From: Amycolatopsis tucumanensis
GTDB taxonomy: Bacteria; Actinomycetota; Actinomycetes; Mycobacteriales; Pseudonocardiaceae
Assembly (NCBI RefSeq): GCF_021654135.1
Contig: NZ_JAKGSD010000047.1
Location: 1 to 64,000 of the forward strand
DNA length: 64,000 bases
Direction: 5' to 3'
This document shows positions 17,189 to 26,039 of this stretch, one piece after another. The translations under genes and the position numbers were made by a program. Position 1 is the stretch's first letter; each line of letters opens with the position of its first letter. Under the pieces are notes generated by a model that did not search any database, had not been told where the DNA came from, and worked only from the letters and a program-made list of their open reading frames with translations.

Positions 17189-18520
17189 TCAGTGCCGGGA
17201 TTCGGCGGTGCGCAGCAACGCCGTGCTCGCGGCGCTGATGACGCAACCCAGTGCCATGTAGATCGCGATCGCCGTGGAGGTCCCGAAGCCGGACAGCAAG
17301 GCCGTGGCGATGAAGGGGGCGAACGCGCCGCCGACCATCGATCCGAGCTGGATTCCCAGCGACAGCGAGGAATAGCGGACGCTCGTCGAGAAGGCCTCCG
17401 AGAACAGGGCACCCTGCGGGCCGTACATGAGGCTGTGCAGGATGCCGAGCCCGACGACCAGCGCGAGCGTGATGAGCACGAAGGACCCGGTGTCCACCAG
17501 GGGCCAGAACACGAACGACCACAGCCCGAGCAGCAGAGCCCCGGCCGCGAAGACGGCGCGCCGGCCGAAGCGGTCCGACAGCAATCCGGCCGCCGGCAGC
17601 GCGAAGAGCTCGACAGCCGAGGCGATCAGCACCGCGGTGAGCACGGTGCTCGACGGTAGCCCCAGGATCGCCTTGTTGGTGGCGTAGGCGACCACGAAGG
17701 TGATGAACACGTAGTAGGTGAGGTTGATGGCGAGGTAGCACCCGGCCGCCACCAGAATCTGCCGGGGGTGACGGCGGATGGCCTCCAGCACCGGCGAACG
17801 CCCGGCGGGACGGTCCTCACTGGAAGAGAACTCGGCAGTCTCCCCGACGCGGAGCTGGATCACCACGGCGAAGGCGACGAGCACGACGCTCGCCAGGAAC
17901 GGCAGCCGCCATCCCCAGGTCAGGAAGGCATCGCCGGCGAAGAGCGCGGTGACCAGGAGGAACGCGCCGTTGGCGAGCAGCACCCCACCCGGAGCGCCGG
18001 CCGAGGCGAAGCTGCCGTAGAAGCCGCGCCGGCGTTGCGGCACGTTCTCCGTGGCGAGCAGGATGACTCCGCCTTGCTGCCCGCCAACCGTGATGCCCTG
18101 GATGAAACGCAGCAGTACCAGCAGGACCGGAGCGATGAACCCGACAGAACTGTAGGTCGGCAGCACGCCGATCGCCGTTGTCGTCACTCCCATGGTCACC
18201 AGGGCCGTGACGAGGGCCTTCTTGCGGCCCACCTTGTCGCCGATGTGGCCGAAGAGAGCACCACCGAACGGGCGTGCGACGAAGGCGACTCCGAAAGTCG
18301 CGAAGGACAGCAGGGTGCTCGTCAGCGGGTCCTGAACGGGAAAGAACAGCTTGGGAAAGACCAGCGCCGCCGCCATGCCGTAGATGAAGAAGTCGTACCA
18401 CTCGATGCTCGCGCCGATCCACGACGCGAAGGCGACGGTGGCGACGCGCCTGCGGTCCGGCCGTGGCCGGTTCTCCGTTCCGGGCGCGGTTCGGGGCTTG
18501 GCGGATGACAACTCTGACAT
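17189..18520 (-). CDS. MHS-family MFS metabolite:proton symporter
   Basis: A 443-residue, 12-segment transporter. The MHS hallmarks are present: SWIGASIEWYDFFIYG in helix 1, RPFGGALFGHIGDKVGRKK in loop 2-3, and RFIQGITVGGQQGGVILLATE. Such carriers take up carboxylates such as aromatic or dicarboxylic acids, so it probably imports the substrate of the adjacent operon. ATG 18520 has a GGAGGT site. It diverges from the IclR regulator across a 194-base region that contains AT-rich candidate operators. Confidence 0.93.
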   Translation of the reverse strand: MSELSSAKPRTAPGTENRPRPDRRRVATVAFASWIGASIEWYDFFIYGMAAALVFPKLFFPVQDPLTSTLLSFATFGVAFVARPFGGALFGHIGDKVGRKKALVTALVTMGVTTTAIGVLPTYSSVGFIAPVLLVLLRFIQGITVGGQQGGVILLATENVPQRRRGFYGSFASAGAPGGVLLANGAFLLVTALFAGDAFLTWGWRLPFLASVVLVAFAVVIQLRVGETAEFSSSEDRPAGRSPVLEAIRRHPRQILVAAGCYLAINLTYYVFITFVVAYATNKAILGLPSSTVLTAVLIASAVELFALPAAGLLSDRFGRRAVFAAGALLLGLWSFVFWPLVDTGSFVLITLALVVGLGILHSLMYGPQGALFSEAFSTSVRYSSLSLGIQLGSMVGGAFAPFIATALLSGFGTSTAIAIYMALGCVISAASTALLRTAESRH

Positions 18521-18714
18521 CGCTGGAGACCTCCGGATTCAGGTGATCGGTGAGCGGGGCGGCAGGACCGCGGCGCAGTCAACGGTCGCCGGGCGGGTTC
18601 GCGCCAACTATGCACGCCTACACGTTGTTTACGCAATAGGCGATGATTATACTTAATTACGTAACTCGGTAGCGCTGCGATACTGCGACCATCAACACGA
18701 GGAGGTCTTCGACG
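18521..18714. promoter_or_regulatory. Divergent promoter region with IclR-type candidate sites
   Basis: An unusually AT-rich patch (about 18620-18670) in a GC-rich genome. It contains TACGCAATAG at 18630-18639 and the palindrome TTACGTAA at 18657-18664. TACGCAATAG followed by TTACGTA is repeated before the TPP-enzyme operon (28511 and 28530), so both promoters may be controlled by the IclR protein encoded here. Inference from sequence only. Confidence 0.5.
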
Positions 18715-19473
18715 GTGGCCAGCGAAAGCTCGACCAGCAGCCGATCGGACAACGGGCGGAAGCGCCACCGCATGGTCGACCGCGTCGCCGCGATACTCGA
18801 ACTCGCCGCACGCAACCCCGACGGCCTCACATTGACGGAGCTGGCACGCAATCTCGAAGCACCCGTGAGCTCCATCCAAGGTCTGGTCAACGGCCTGGTC
18901 GCCACCGGGTACCTCGACGAGCGGGAGCGCCGCTACCACCTCGGCACTGCCCCGTACCTGCTGAACCTCATCGCGGGGCGGCACATGGTCACGCGGGTCG
19001 GCCACCACCAGCTCGAAGCGGTCCACGCGGAGACCGGCCTGACCACGCTGCTGTCCGTTGTGGTCGGACGGGACGTCTTCTACATCGACAGCTGCGCCTC
19101 CGAGCCGCGCTACGACTACCTCGCGAAGAACTACATCCGGCGGGCCCTGATCCGCACGTCCAGTGGCTGGGTCCTCCTCGCCGGGCTCAGCCGGCGGGAC
19201 CTGTGGGCGTATCTGTCCGCGCTGCCGTCCGAGGACGAGCCCAAAGTCGAACGTTTCCTCGCCCGGCTCGACGAGATCCAGGAGACCGGCGTGTGCGCGG
19301 CGCCCGGCATCTCCGACGTGGCTGACGGCGTGGCGGTGGCGGTACGGGAAGGCGGGCGGACCGTTGCGGCGGTGAGCGTCGTCGGCCCTCCCGACGAGAT
19401 CCGCGACCGGCGAGACGACCTGGTCAAGGTTCTGCTTGATCATCAGGCACGGTGGGACAGCCCGGCCGGCTGA
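18715..19473 (+). CDS. IclR-family transcriptional regulator
   Basis: A 252-residue regulator: an N-terminal winged helix (DRVAAILELAARNPDGLTLT, then NLEAPVSSIQGLVNGLVATG) and a C-terminal effector-binding domain (LLSVVVGRDVFYIDSCASE; TVAAVSVVGPPDEI). GTG 18715 follows an AGGAGGT site. IclR proteins typically control catabolic operons in response to an aromatic or short-chain acid. Its 3' end overlaps the convergent flavoprotein gene by 50 bases, tying it to that operon. Confidence 0.92.
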   Translation: MASESSTSSRSDNGRKRHRMVDRVAAILELAARNPDGLTLTELARNLEAPVSSIQGLVNGLVATGYLDERERRYHLGTAPYLLNLIAGRHMVTRVGHHQLEAVHAETGLTTLLSVVVGRDVFYIDSCASEPRYDYLAKNYIRRALIRTSSGWVLLAGLSRRDLWAYLSALPSEDEPKVERFLARLDEIQETGVCAAPGISDVADGVAVAVREGGRTVAAVSVVGPPDEIRDRRDDLVKVLLDHQARWDSPAG

Positions 19474-21462
19474 CGGCGCCGGGCACGTCGAGCGTCGTGG
19501 CATCCCAGAAGGCGTGGTCCAGCCTGCGCGGGGCCAGACAGTCGCCGATGCGGATCAACGGCCGCTGCTCGCCAGCCTCGACCAGTTCCTCGTACACCGT
19601 CGTCCGGGCGCGGTTGCCGGTCGCGAGGACCACCGAGCCGACACCCTCGAGCCGCCATCGCCTGTCGCCGTACACGGCGGCGAGGTCGACGAAGCCGTCC
19701 CCGATTCTCTCGGCCCAGGCCAGCGTCGTGATCTCCACTCCGGCGTCGGCCAGCCGGGTGTGCAACGGGTGCGCGTTGACCGGACCCGCCCAGGTTCCCG
19801 CCGCGAAGCGGCGCGTCACGAGATCGACCTGGTGACCTCGGGCACCCAGGTACTCGGCGGCGGTCGTCGCCTGGCCGTGCGGATCGTCGTCGAGCACGAG
19901 GACGCGAGACTCCACCCCGGCCGCACCCGACAAGACCTCGGGCACGGTCCAGACCTGCGGCAGGTCGTGACCGGGCAGCGCACGCCAGCCGGAAACGCGC
20001 TCGTGTAGCCGGTGCGCACCGGCTCCGATCCGACCGCGAGCACGATCACCTCCGCCTCGTGCTCGTGGATCTCCCGCGCGGTGGCCTCGCGTCCGCGGTG
20101 CAGCCGGACCCCGAGCGCCGTCGCCCGCTCTTCGAGCCAGACCAGGATCGACCCCAGTTCCCGCCGGGACGGCACCGATGCGGCCAAGGCGAGTTGACCC
20201 CCGAACCGCGGCTCCCTCTCCCACAGGCTGACCGCGTGCCCCCGCTCGGCGAGCGTGACCGCCGCCTGGAGTCCCGCCGGACCGCCGCCGACGACGAGAA
20301 CGTCGCGCCGGTGCCGGACAGCCGGGACCGGCAGGGTCTCCTTGCCGGCGCGCGGGTTGACGGTGCACGACAAGGCTCCCCCGGCAGCGATCCGGCCCAG
20401 ACACCCTTGGTTGCAGCCGATACACGGCCGTACCTCGGCTTCCCGCCCGGTCCGCAGCTTCCGGGGCAGATCGGGATCGGCGATGAGAGCACGGGTCATG
20501 CCGACCAGATCCGCTTGTCCCGACGCCAGGACCCCTTCGGCGGCCGCGAAGGTCTTGATGCGGGTGGCGACCAGAACGGGCATCGAGATCCGTGCGCGCA
20601 GAGCGGCCGCGTACTCCGCGAACGGGGCCACCGGATGTCCCATGTCCGCGATCCAGGCCGGGTAGTTCTCGTTGCTGCCCGCGGACACACTGAGGTAGTC
20701 CACCGACCCGGTCCCGTCCAGAGCGGTCGCCACTTCCGTGGCCGCCGCCGGATCGAGCCCGCCCGCCACCAGGTCGGTCGCGTTGATCCGCACGCCGACG
20801 AGCGGCCCGGGCCCGATCGCGTCCCGCACGGCGTCGAGGACGTCGAGCACGACCCGCAGGCGGTCGCGAACCGGTCCGCCGTAGCGGTCGTCACGGAGGT
20901 TGTTCTGCGGTGACAGGAACTGCGACAACGCGTAGCCCTGCGCCGCGAAGATTTCGACGCCGTCCCAGCCGGCGCTGCACAGCGCCGCCGCGGACTCGGC
21001 GTACGAGCGGACCATCTCGGCGATCTCGTGCGTTTCGAGCTCCTTCGGCACTTCCCCGACCACCGGGTCCGCAATGGCGCTCGGCGCCAGCAGCGGGCCA
21101 CGGTGCCAGGCCGAGTTTCCCTGCCTGCCGCTGTCGTGCAGCTGTCCGACCAGGACCGCACCGTGCCGGTGCACCGCAGCCGCGAGCGCGACGTGCCCGT
21201 CGTGCGCGTTGGGATGAGTGGCGAGGTTGACCAGCGGCGAAGTCCAGGTCCGCCGCCACACGGCCCAGTTCCCCGCCACGATCATCCCGGCGCCGCCAGC
21301 CGCACGCGCCTCGTAGTAGGCGATCTGCTCAGGTGTCGGGACGCCGTCGCGGGCGAGGTGGGTGCCGTGCGGTGTGTTGACGATGCGGTTCGGCAGCTCG
21401 TGCTCGCGCAGCCGCAACGGCGAGAACAGCCGGGACGCCGCTACAGGGCCCGGCCGCGCCAT
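19424..21462 (-). pseudogene. Frameshifted NADH:flavin oxidoreductase (Old Yellow Enzyme/2,4-dienoyl-CoA reductase type)
   Basis: A two-domain flavoenzyme of about 679 codons. The FMN-binding barrel (residues 1 to about 350) is followed by a [4Fe-4S] motif (RPCIGCNQGCLGRI, then a fourth Cys), an FAD domain (VLVVGGGPAGLQAA) and an NAD-binding region (RVLVLDDDPHGQATTAAEYL). The frame is broken near 19990: the first frame reads SEPVRTGYTSAFPAG and the sense continues one frame over as ALPGHDLPQVWTVPEVLSG. The total span is one base short of a multiple of three, fitting a single deletion. If not a sequencing error, the product lacks its last about 190 residues. It would reduce a double bond or ring in the pathway and is last in the operon. 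Confidence 0.85.
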
Positions 21463-22220
21463 GCCATCCCGCCGTCGAGCGTGACGATGCAGCCACTGGT
21501 GTAGGACGACCGTGGGGACGCGAGGAACACCACGGTGTCCGCGACCTCCTCGGCCGTCGCGATGCGCCTGGCCGGGTAGCCCGCCACGAACTCCGGCCAC
21601 CGTTCCGGGTCACCCAGCTCGGTGGCGGCGCGGGCCCGGAGGGCGTCCGCGAGGCGCTGGGTCTCCACGGGGCCCGGGTTCACGCCCAGGACGCGAACGC
21701 CGTGGTCCAGGGAGTAGGCGCCGACGGTGCGGGTCATCGTCATCAGCGCCGAGTTCGCCATCGACCCGGCGAGGTACCCGGCGTCCGGCCGCTCACCGGA
21801 GACACCGACGACGTTGACGATCACCCCCGATCCGCGTTCGGTCATGGCGGCCAGCGCGAGCTGCGTGAGCTCGACGTAGCCCCACACCTTGAGGTCCCAC
21901 GCCCGCTGCCAGTCCGGCAGGTGCGCGCCGGCGAGCGCTCCCTGCGGGATCGCTCCCGCGTTGTTGACGAGAACGTCCACCTCGCCGGCGACATCACGCA
22001 ACCGGATGCGGTCCGCCGGGCGCGACAGGTCCAGGACGTGACCGACGATCTCCGCGGCAGGCACCTCCGCCGCGAGCCGGTCGATCGAACCGGCGTCGCG
22101 GGCGGCGACGTGCACGCGCTTGACGCCCTCGCGGGCGAAGGCGCGCACGGTCGCCGCGCCGATGCCGCGCGAACCGCCGGTGACGAGAACCGACTGTCCG
22201 GCTTGGTATCCGAGATCCAT
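21441..22220 (-). CDS. Short-chain dehydrogenase/reductase with atypical active site
   Basis: A 259-residue SDR. The cofactor motif VLVTGGSRGIGAA, the NNAG motif (LVNNAGAIP) and the C-terminal YTSGCIVTLDGGMAW are canonical. The catalytic Tyr is in GYLAGSMANSAL, where the lysine expected four residues later is a serine, as in an atypical SDR subgroup. ATG 22220 has a strong AAGGAGG site. It is separated from the upstream cupin by a perfect hairpin and overlaps the flavin oxidoreductase start by 22 bases. Substrate unknown. Confidence 0.9.
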   Translation of the reverse strand: MDLGYQAGQSVLVTGGSRGIGAATVRAFAREGVKRVHVAARDAGSIDRLAAEVPAAEIVGHVLDLSRPADRIRLRDVAGEVDVLVNNAGAIPQGALAGAHLPDWQRAWDLKVWGYVELTQLALAAMTERGSGVIVNVVGVSGERPDAGYLAGSMANSALMTMTRTVGAYSLDHGVRVLGVNPGPVETQRLADALRARAATELGDPERWPEFVAGYPARRIATAEEVADTVVFLASPRSSYTSGCIVTLDGGMAWRGRAL

Positions 22221-22256
22221 GAAGACGAGCCTCCTTGCACGGGAATGGATCCAGAC

Positions 22257-22292
22257 GGCGGTCCCCGCCGCCCCGGGGAGGCGGGGACCGCC
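22257..22292. terminator. Perfect 13-bp hairpin between cupin and SDR genes
   Basis: GGCGGTCCCCGCC (22257-22269) pairs exactly with GGCGGGGACCGCC (22280-22292) across a 10-base loop. It lies after the cupin stop and 37 bases before the SDR start on the minus strand. No T-tract follows, as is common in actinomycetes. It may end or attenuate the upstream operon or act as an mRNA-processing boundary. Confidence 0.7.
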
Positions 22293-22296
22293 GAAC

Positions 22297-22710
22297 TCAC
22301 AGCGGCGAGTCGACCGCGACCGTCCGCGGCTTCGGCGGCATGAAGATCTCGATGAACTCGAGGTCATCGGAGGTGGCCGTCTCGTTGTGCCGGTAACCGC
22401 CGGGGATGAAGCACACGCCGTTCTCGCCGATGCGCCGGGTCTCGCCGTCCTCGAACTGCAGCTCGAGCCAGCCCTTGGTGACGTACAGCCACTGGAAATC
22501 GCAGTCGTGGTAGTGCCAGCCGGTCTCCTTGACCATGCCGCTGCGCATCTTGGTGACCTGCGTGCTGACGAGCCCCTGACTCGCCTCGGCGACACCGAGG
22601 TCGAAGTACCGGGCGAACGAGCGCCGGCCGGGGATCTCCGCGCCGTCCTCGAGGGCGATCGCGTGCGCGGTCATTCCCTCCGGGATCTGCCGGGTCCGGT
22701 TTTCGGTCAT
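22297..22710 (-). CDS. Cupin-domain protein
   Basis: A 137-residue single cupin. Motif 1 is WHYHDCDFQWLYVTKG with metal ligands H66, H68 and Q73 (Gln in the usual Glu position), and motif 2 is GENGVCFIPGGYRHNE with H108. Such proteins bind Fe or Mn and may be dioxygenases, isomerases or sensors. The start overlaps the acyl-CoA dehydrogenase stop by ATGA, so it is made with the operon. Reaction unknown. Confidence 0.88.
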   Translation of the reverse strand: MTENRTRQIPEGMTAHAIALEDGAEIPGRRSFARYFDLGVAEASQGLVSTQVTKMRSGMVKETGWHYHDCDFQWLYVTKGWLELQFEDGETRRIGENGVCFIPGGYRHNETATSDDLEFIEIFMPPKPRTVAVDSPL

Positions 22711-23672
22711 GATCTTTCCTCCACTTCTTCGGGGAACAGGTCCAGTGCACTGGACGAAACGCCGTCGAGGCTGTCCTGCAACACCGCCCGGTCCCAGGCG
22801 CGGGTGCCCCCGTCCGCGGAACGCCAGCCGAGGATGCGCCTGGTGAGGCCGGGCAACGGGTGTTCTTGTGTGGTACCGATGGCACCGACGACCTGATGGG
22901 CGTTGCGGACGACCGGTTCGGCCGCGTGCCCGGCGCAGGAGCGCGCCACGGCCACCGAGGCGAGCAGCTGCTCCAGCGGGGTGGCGGGGGCGGCGGCTAC
23001 GAGTACGGCCGCGTCCACAGCGGAACGGGCGAGCGCGACCTCGGCGGCCAGCGTGGCCAGCAGCCCCTGTACCGCCTGGAACTTGCCGACCGGTCGTCCG
23101 AACTGCTCACGCGTGCGGGCGTGCTCGACGGCGAGGTCCAGGACGGCTTCCATCGCGCCGGTGATCTGCACGGCCCGCACGAGCGCGGCCAAAGCGTGAG
23201 CACGGTCGACGGTCTCCGCGCTCACCTCGTGCCATCTCGCCGCGCCCGGTGGCGCTGCGCCGGCCGGAACGTCGGCCAGGCGCCAGCCGCTGGTCGTCCG
23301 CCGCAGAACGACCATCCGTTCCACCAGCGGGTGCGAGGCAGCCGGCACCTCCTCGCCGTCTTCCACCGTCCACCCGCGCAACGCCGGAGTCGCGGCCGCA
23401 ACGCCGGCCTCGTCGAGGAGCCGGCCGGCGACCAGGTCACTCTCCCCGACCGGCAGGTCGCAGCCGCGGCGGGCGAGCGCCCTGACCAGCTCCGCGGCTT
23501 CCCGCCAGGTCGCGCCACTGCCGCCCCGCTCCTCCCGTCCGGTCAGCTCCCCAAGACCGAGTTCGGCGAGCGTGCGCCACAGGCCTGCGTCGTCGCCGCA
23601 GTCGTGTGCCTGCAGAACGGCTTCGATCAACGAGCGCAGGTCTGCGTCGACCTGGTCCCGGAGCGTGCTCAT
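22707..23672 (-). CDS. Acyl-CoA dehydrogenase-like protein, short subunit
   Basis: A 321-residue divergent acyl-CoA dehydrogenase. The C-terminal helical domain is clear (EHARTREQFGRPVGKFQAVQ; VVRNAHQVVGAIGTTQEHPL), while the middle FAD-binding domain is short. Actinomycete pathways for steroid side chains and similar substrates often use heteromeric FadE pairs in which one partner is shortened; the neighbouring gene encodes the full-length partner. Both ends overlap neighbours by four bases. A heterotetramer with the 23669-24802 product is inference. Confidence 0.9.
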   Translation of the reverse strand: MSTLRDQVDADLRSLIEAVLQAHDCGDDAGLWRTLAELGLGELTGREERGGSGATWREAAELVRALARRGCDLPVGESDLVAGRLLDEAGVAAATPALRGWTVEDGEEVPAASHPLVERMVVLRRTTSGWRLADVPAGAAPPGAARWHEVSAETVDRAHALAALVRAVQITGAMEAVLDLAVEHARTREQFGRPVGKFQAVQGLLATLAAEVALARSAVDAAVLVAAAPATPLEQLLASVAVARSCAGHAAEPVVRNAHQVVGAIGTTQEHPLPGLTRRILGWRSADGGTRAWDRAVLQDSLDGVSSSALDLFPEEVEERS

Positions 23673-24802
23673 CGCAACCCCAGACCGCGCGCGATCACGC
23701 CCCGCAGGATCTCGTTCGTGCCTCCGCGCAGGGTGAAGCCGGGACGCTGAACCACGGCGGCGGCGATGGCCGCGGCCAGTTCGCCGTCCCGCCGCGCGGC
23801 CAACAGGTCCGCCAGTTCCACCAGATCTCCTTCCAGCGTCGTGCCCAGGACCTTCACCATCGCGGCCGGCACATCCGCGTCCTCTCCTCGTTCCAGGGCC
23901 GCGGCCACCGCCAGCGACATGTGGTGCAAGCCGTGCAGGCGGGCGATGATCCGCCCCAGTGCGGGGTCGGCGTCGGCGTCCCCGGCGCGCACCGCGCGCC
24001 GGAGCAGACCGGCCAGCGGCACCGTCGACAGGAACCGCTCCGGGCCGCTGCGTTCGAACCCCAGTTCCGAGGTCACCTGGAGCCAGCCGTCACCCTCCTG
24101 CCCCAGCAGGTTCTCCTCCGGGACTTCCACGTCGGTGAACACGACCTCGTTGAAGTGGTGCTCGCCGCTCATCGAGACGATCGGCCGCACCACGACCCCA
24201 GGCGCACGCAGATCGACGATCAGCTGGGACAGCCCCCGGTGCCGGTCTCCGTGGGATCCGCTGGTCCGCGCGAGGACCACGATCAGATCCGCCTGGTGGG
24301 CCCCCGAGGTCCACACCTTGGTGCCGTTGAGCAGCCACCCGCCGTCGATCGGCACCGCCCGGCTCCGCACCCCGGCCAGGTCGGACCCGGTGTCGGGTTC
24401 GCTCATGCCGATGGCGAAGGAGCATTCGGCCGCGGCGATCGCGGGCAACAGCGACTTCTTCTGATCCTCGCTGCCGAAGCGCAACAGCGACGGCGCCGCT
24501 TGCCGGTCGGCGACCCAGTGCGCCGCGACCGGCGCACCTGCCACCAGCAACTCCTCGGTGACCACGAAACGCTCCAGGAACCCACGGCCGCGGCCACCGT
24601 AGGTCCGCGGAATCGTCATCCCGACCCAGCCGCGCTCCGCGAGCGAGCGGCTGAAGTCGCGGGACCACCCGGTCAGCCACGCGTCGACCCTCGGCGTGAA
24701 GGCGCCGGACTCGCGCCGCTCGGCGAGGAAGTTCCGGACCTCGGCACGCAGTCCGGCCAGTGCCGGATCCGGCTCGACGACCGAGGGCATCGACAGGCTC
24801 AT
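23669..24802 (-). CDS. Acyl-CoA dehydrogenase, long subunit
   Basis: A 377-residue FAD-dependent acyl-CoA dehydrogenase. The FAD/substrate region ECSFAIGMSEPDTGSDLAG and GTKVWTSGAHQADLIVVLAR are typical, and the C-terminal LRGGTNEILRGVIARGLGL matches the end of the family. It introduces an alpha,beta double bond into a CoA thioester. ATG 24802 overlaps the upstream CoA-transferase stop by ATGA, and its own stop overlaps the next dehydrogenase start, supporting co-translation as a pair. Confidence 0.93.
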   Translation of the reverse strand: MSLSMPSVVEPDPALAGLRAEVRNFLAERRESGAFTPRVDAWLTGWSRDFSRSLAERGWVGMTIPRTYGGRGRGFLERFVVTEELLVAGAPVAAHWVADRQAAPSLLRFGSEDQKKSLLPAIAAAECSFAIGMSEPDTGSDLAGVRSRAVPIDGGWLLNGTKVWTSGAHQADLIVVLARTSGSHGDRHRGLSQLIVDLRAPGVVVRPIVSMSGEHHFNEVVFTDVEVPEENLLGQEGDGWLQVTSELGFERSGPERFLSTVPLAGLLRRAVRAGDADADPALGRIIARLHGLHHMSLAVAAALERGEDADVPAAMVKVLGTTLEGDLVELADLLAARRDGELAAAIAAAVVQRPGFTLRGGTNEILRGVIARGLGLR

Positions 24803-26010
24803 GCCGCCACCACCGTGACGCCCTGCCGCACCAGATCGTCGATGTCGTCGCGGCTGTACCCGATGGCGGACAGCAGCTCCGCGGTGTCCGCCCCCAGCCG
24901 CGGGGCGTGCCGGCGGAGAACGGCCGGCGATTCGCTCATGCGCACCGGGTGGGCGGGACTGAAGTAGGCGCCTTCGGTCGGGTGCTGCTCGGGCGTGAGC
25001 AGGGCCTGCTCCCGGACATAGGGGTCGTCGTTCACCCGGCTCAGGTCGAGCAGCGCCGCGGCCGGGATGTTGCGTTCCCGGCAGAGGTCGAGCCATTCCT
25101 GCGTGGTGCGCTTCGGTGTCACTTCATGGATCTCGGCGTGGAGTTCGCTCATGTTGCCGTGGCGCGAGTTCACGTCGGCGAAGCGCGGGTCGTCACGCAG
25201 GTGGCCGAGTTCGGCCACCTCGAAGAAGTCGGCCCAGTTGGCGTCCGAATAGGGCATCAGGCAGACGTACCCGTCGGCGGTGCGGTAGGGAGTCCGCTCC
25301 GGGACGAGGACCCGGCCCCACCCGAAGTCGCCCTCGGCGGGGTCGAACGCGTGCCCGCCGAGGTGTTCCACCAGATTGAAGTGGATCATCGTGTCCACCA
25401 TGGGGACTTCCACGTGCTGCCCGCTCCCGGTGGCCGCGCGGTGGGCCAGGGCGGCGAGGATGCCGATCACCATGTGGAGTCCGCTGACCTTGTCGGCGAT
25501 CACGTATGGCGCGTACCGCGGCTCTCCGTCGACTCGTTCGGCCAGCGACGCCGCACCGGACGCGGCCTGCACCATGTCGTCGTAGGCCGGGTGGTCCCGC
25601 CACGGACTGTCCTCCGCGTAGGCCTGTGCCGTACACAGGATCACGTCCTGCCGCAAGGCCCGCAGCGCCTCGTAGGTCAGCCCGAGCGGTTTCCGGGACC
25701 GGGGCCGCAGGTTGGTCACCACCACGTCGGCCAGCGGCACGAGCTGCTCCAGGATCGCCCGGCCCTCCGGCTTCTTGAGGTCCAGGGCGATGCTTCGTTT
25801 GTTGCGTTGCAGCGTCAGCGTCATGGCGCTCATGCCCGGGTTGCGCCGGGCACCGATCCGCCGCGTCATGTCCCCGTCGAGCGACTCCACCTTGATGACG
25901 TCGGCACCCAGGTCACCGAGGATGGCGGTCGCGTAGGGCCCCATCACGACGGTGGTCAGGTCCAGGATGGTCACTCCGGCCAGCGCTCCGGCCGGCTCCG
26001 CTGTCGTCAC
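24799..26010 (-). CDS. CaiB/BaiF-type (family III) CoA transferase
   Basis: A 403-residue family III CoA transferase that activates a carboxylic acid by moving CoA from a donor thioester. Visible features are LAGVTILDLTTVVMGPYATA at the N-terminus, KPEGRAILEQLVPLADVVV, the catalytic Asp in VIADKVSGLHMVIGILAAL (about residue 173), and VEVPMVDTMI. GTG 26010 has an AAGGGAA site; GTG 26043, overlapping the upstream stop as GTGA, is an alternative. It probably makes the CoA ester used by the adjacent acyl-CoA dehydrogenases. Confidence 0.92.
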   Translation of the reverse strand: MTTAEPAGALAGVTILDLTTVVMGPYATAILGDLGADVIKVESLDGDMTRRIGARRNPGMSAMTLTLQRNKRSIALDLKKPEGRAILEQLVPLADVVVTNLRPRSRKPLGLTYEALRALRQDVILCTAQAYAEDSPWRDHPAYDDMVQAASGAASLAERVDGEPRYAPYVIADKVSGLHMVIGILAALAHRAATGSGQHVEVPMVDTMIHFNLVEHLGGHAFDPAEGDFGWGRVLVPERTPYRTADGYVCLMPYSDANWADFFEVAELGHLRDDPRFADVNSRHGNMSELHAEIHEVTPKRTTQEWLDLCRERNIPAAALLDLSRVNDDPYVREQALLTPEQHPTEGAYFSPAHPVRMSESPAVLRRHAPRLGADTAELLSAIGYSRDDIDDLVRQGVTVVAA

Positions 26011-26039
26011 GCGTTCCGTTCCCTTCGTGTGTTCTGTCG

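Noticed and set aside
10575..18670. Identical 13-mer TACGTAACTCGGT at 10575-10587 and 18658-18670, considered as attachment-site repeats of an element
   Set aside because: By chance several 13-base matches are expected in a 64-kb window, the flanks do not match, and the second copy sits in a catabolic promoter.
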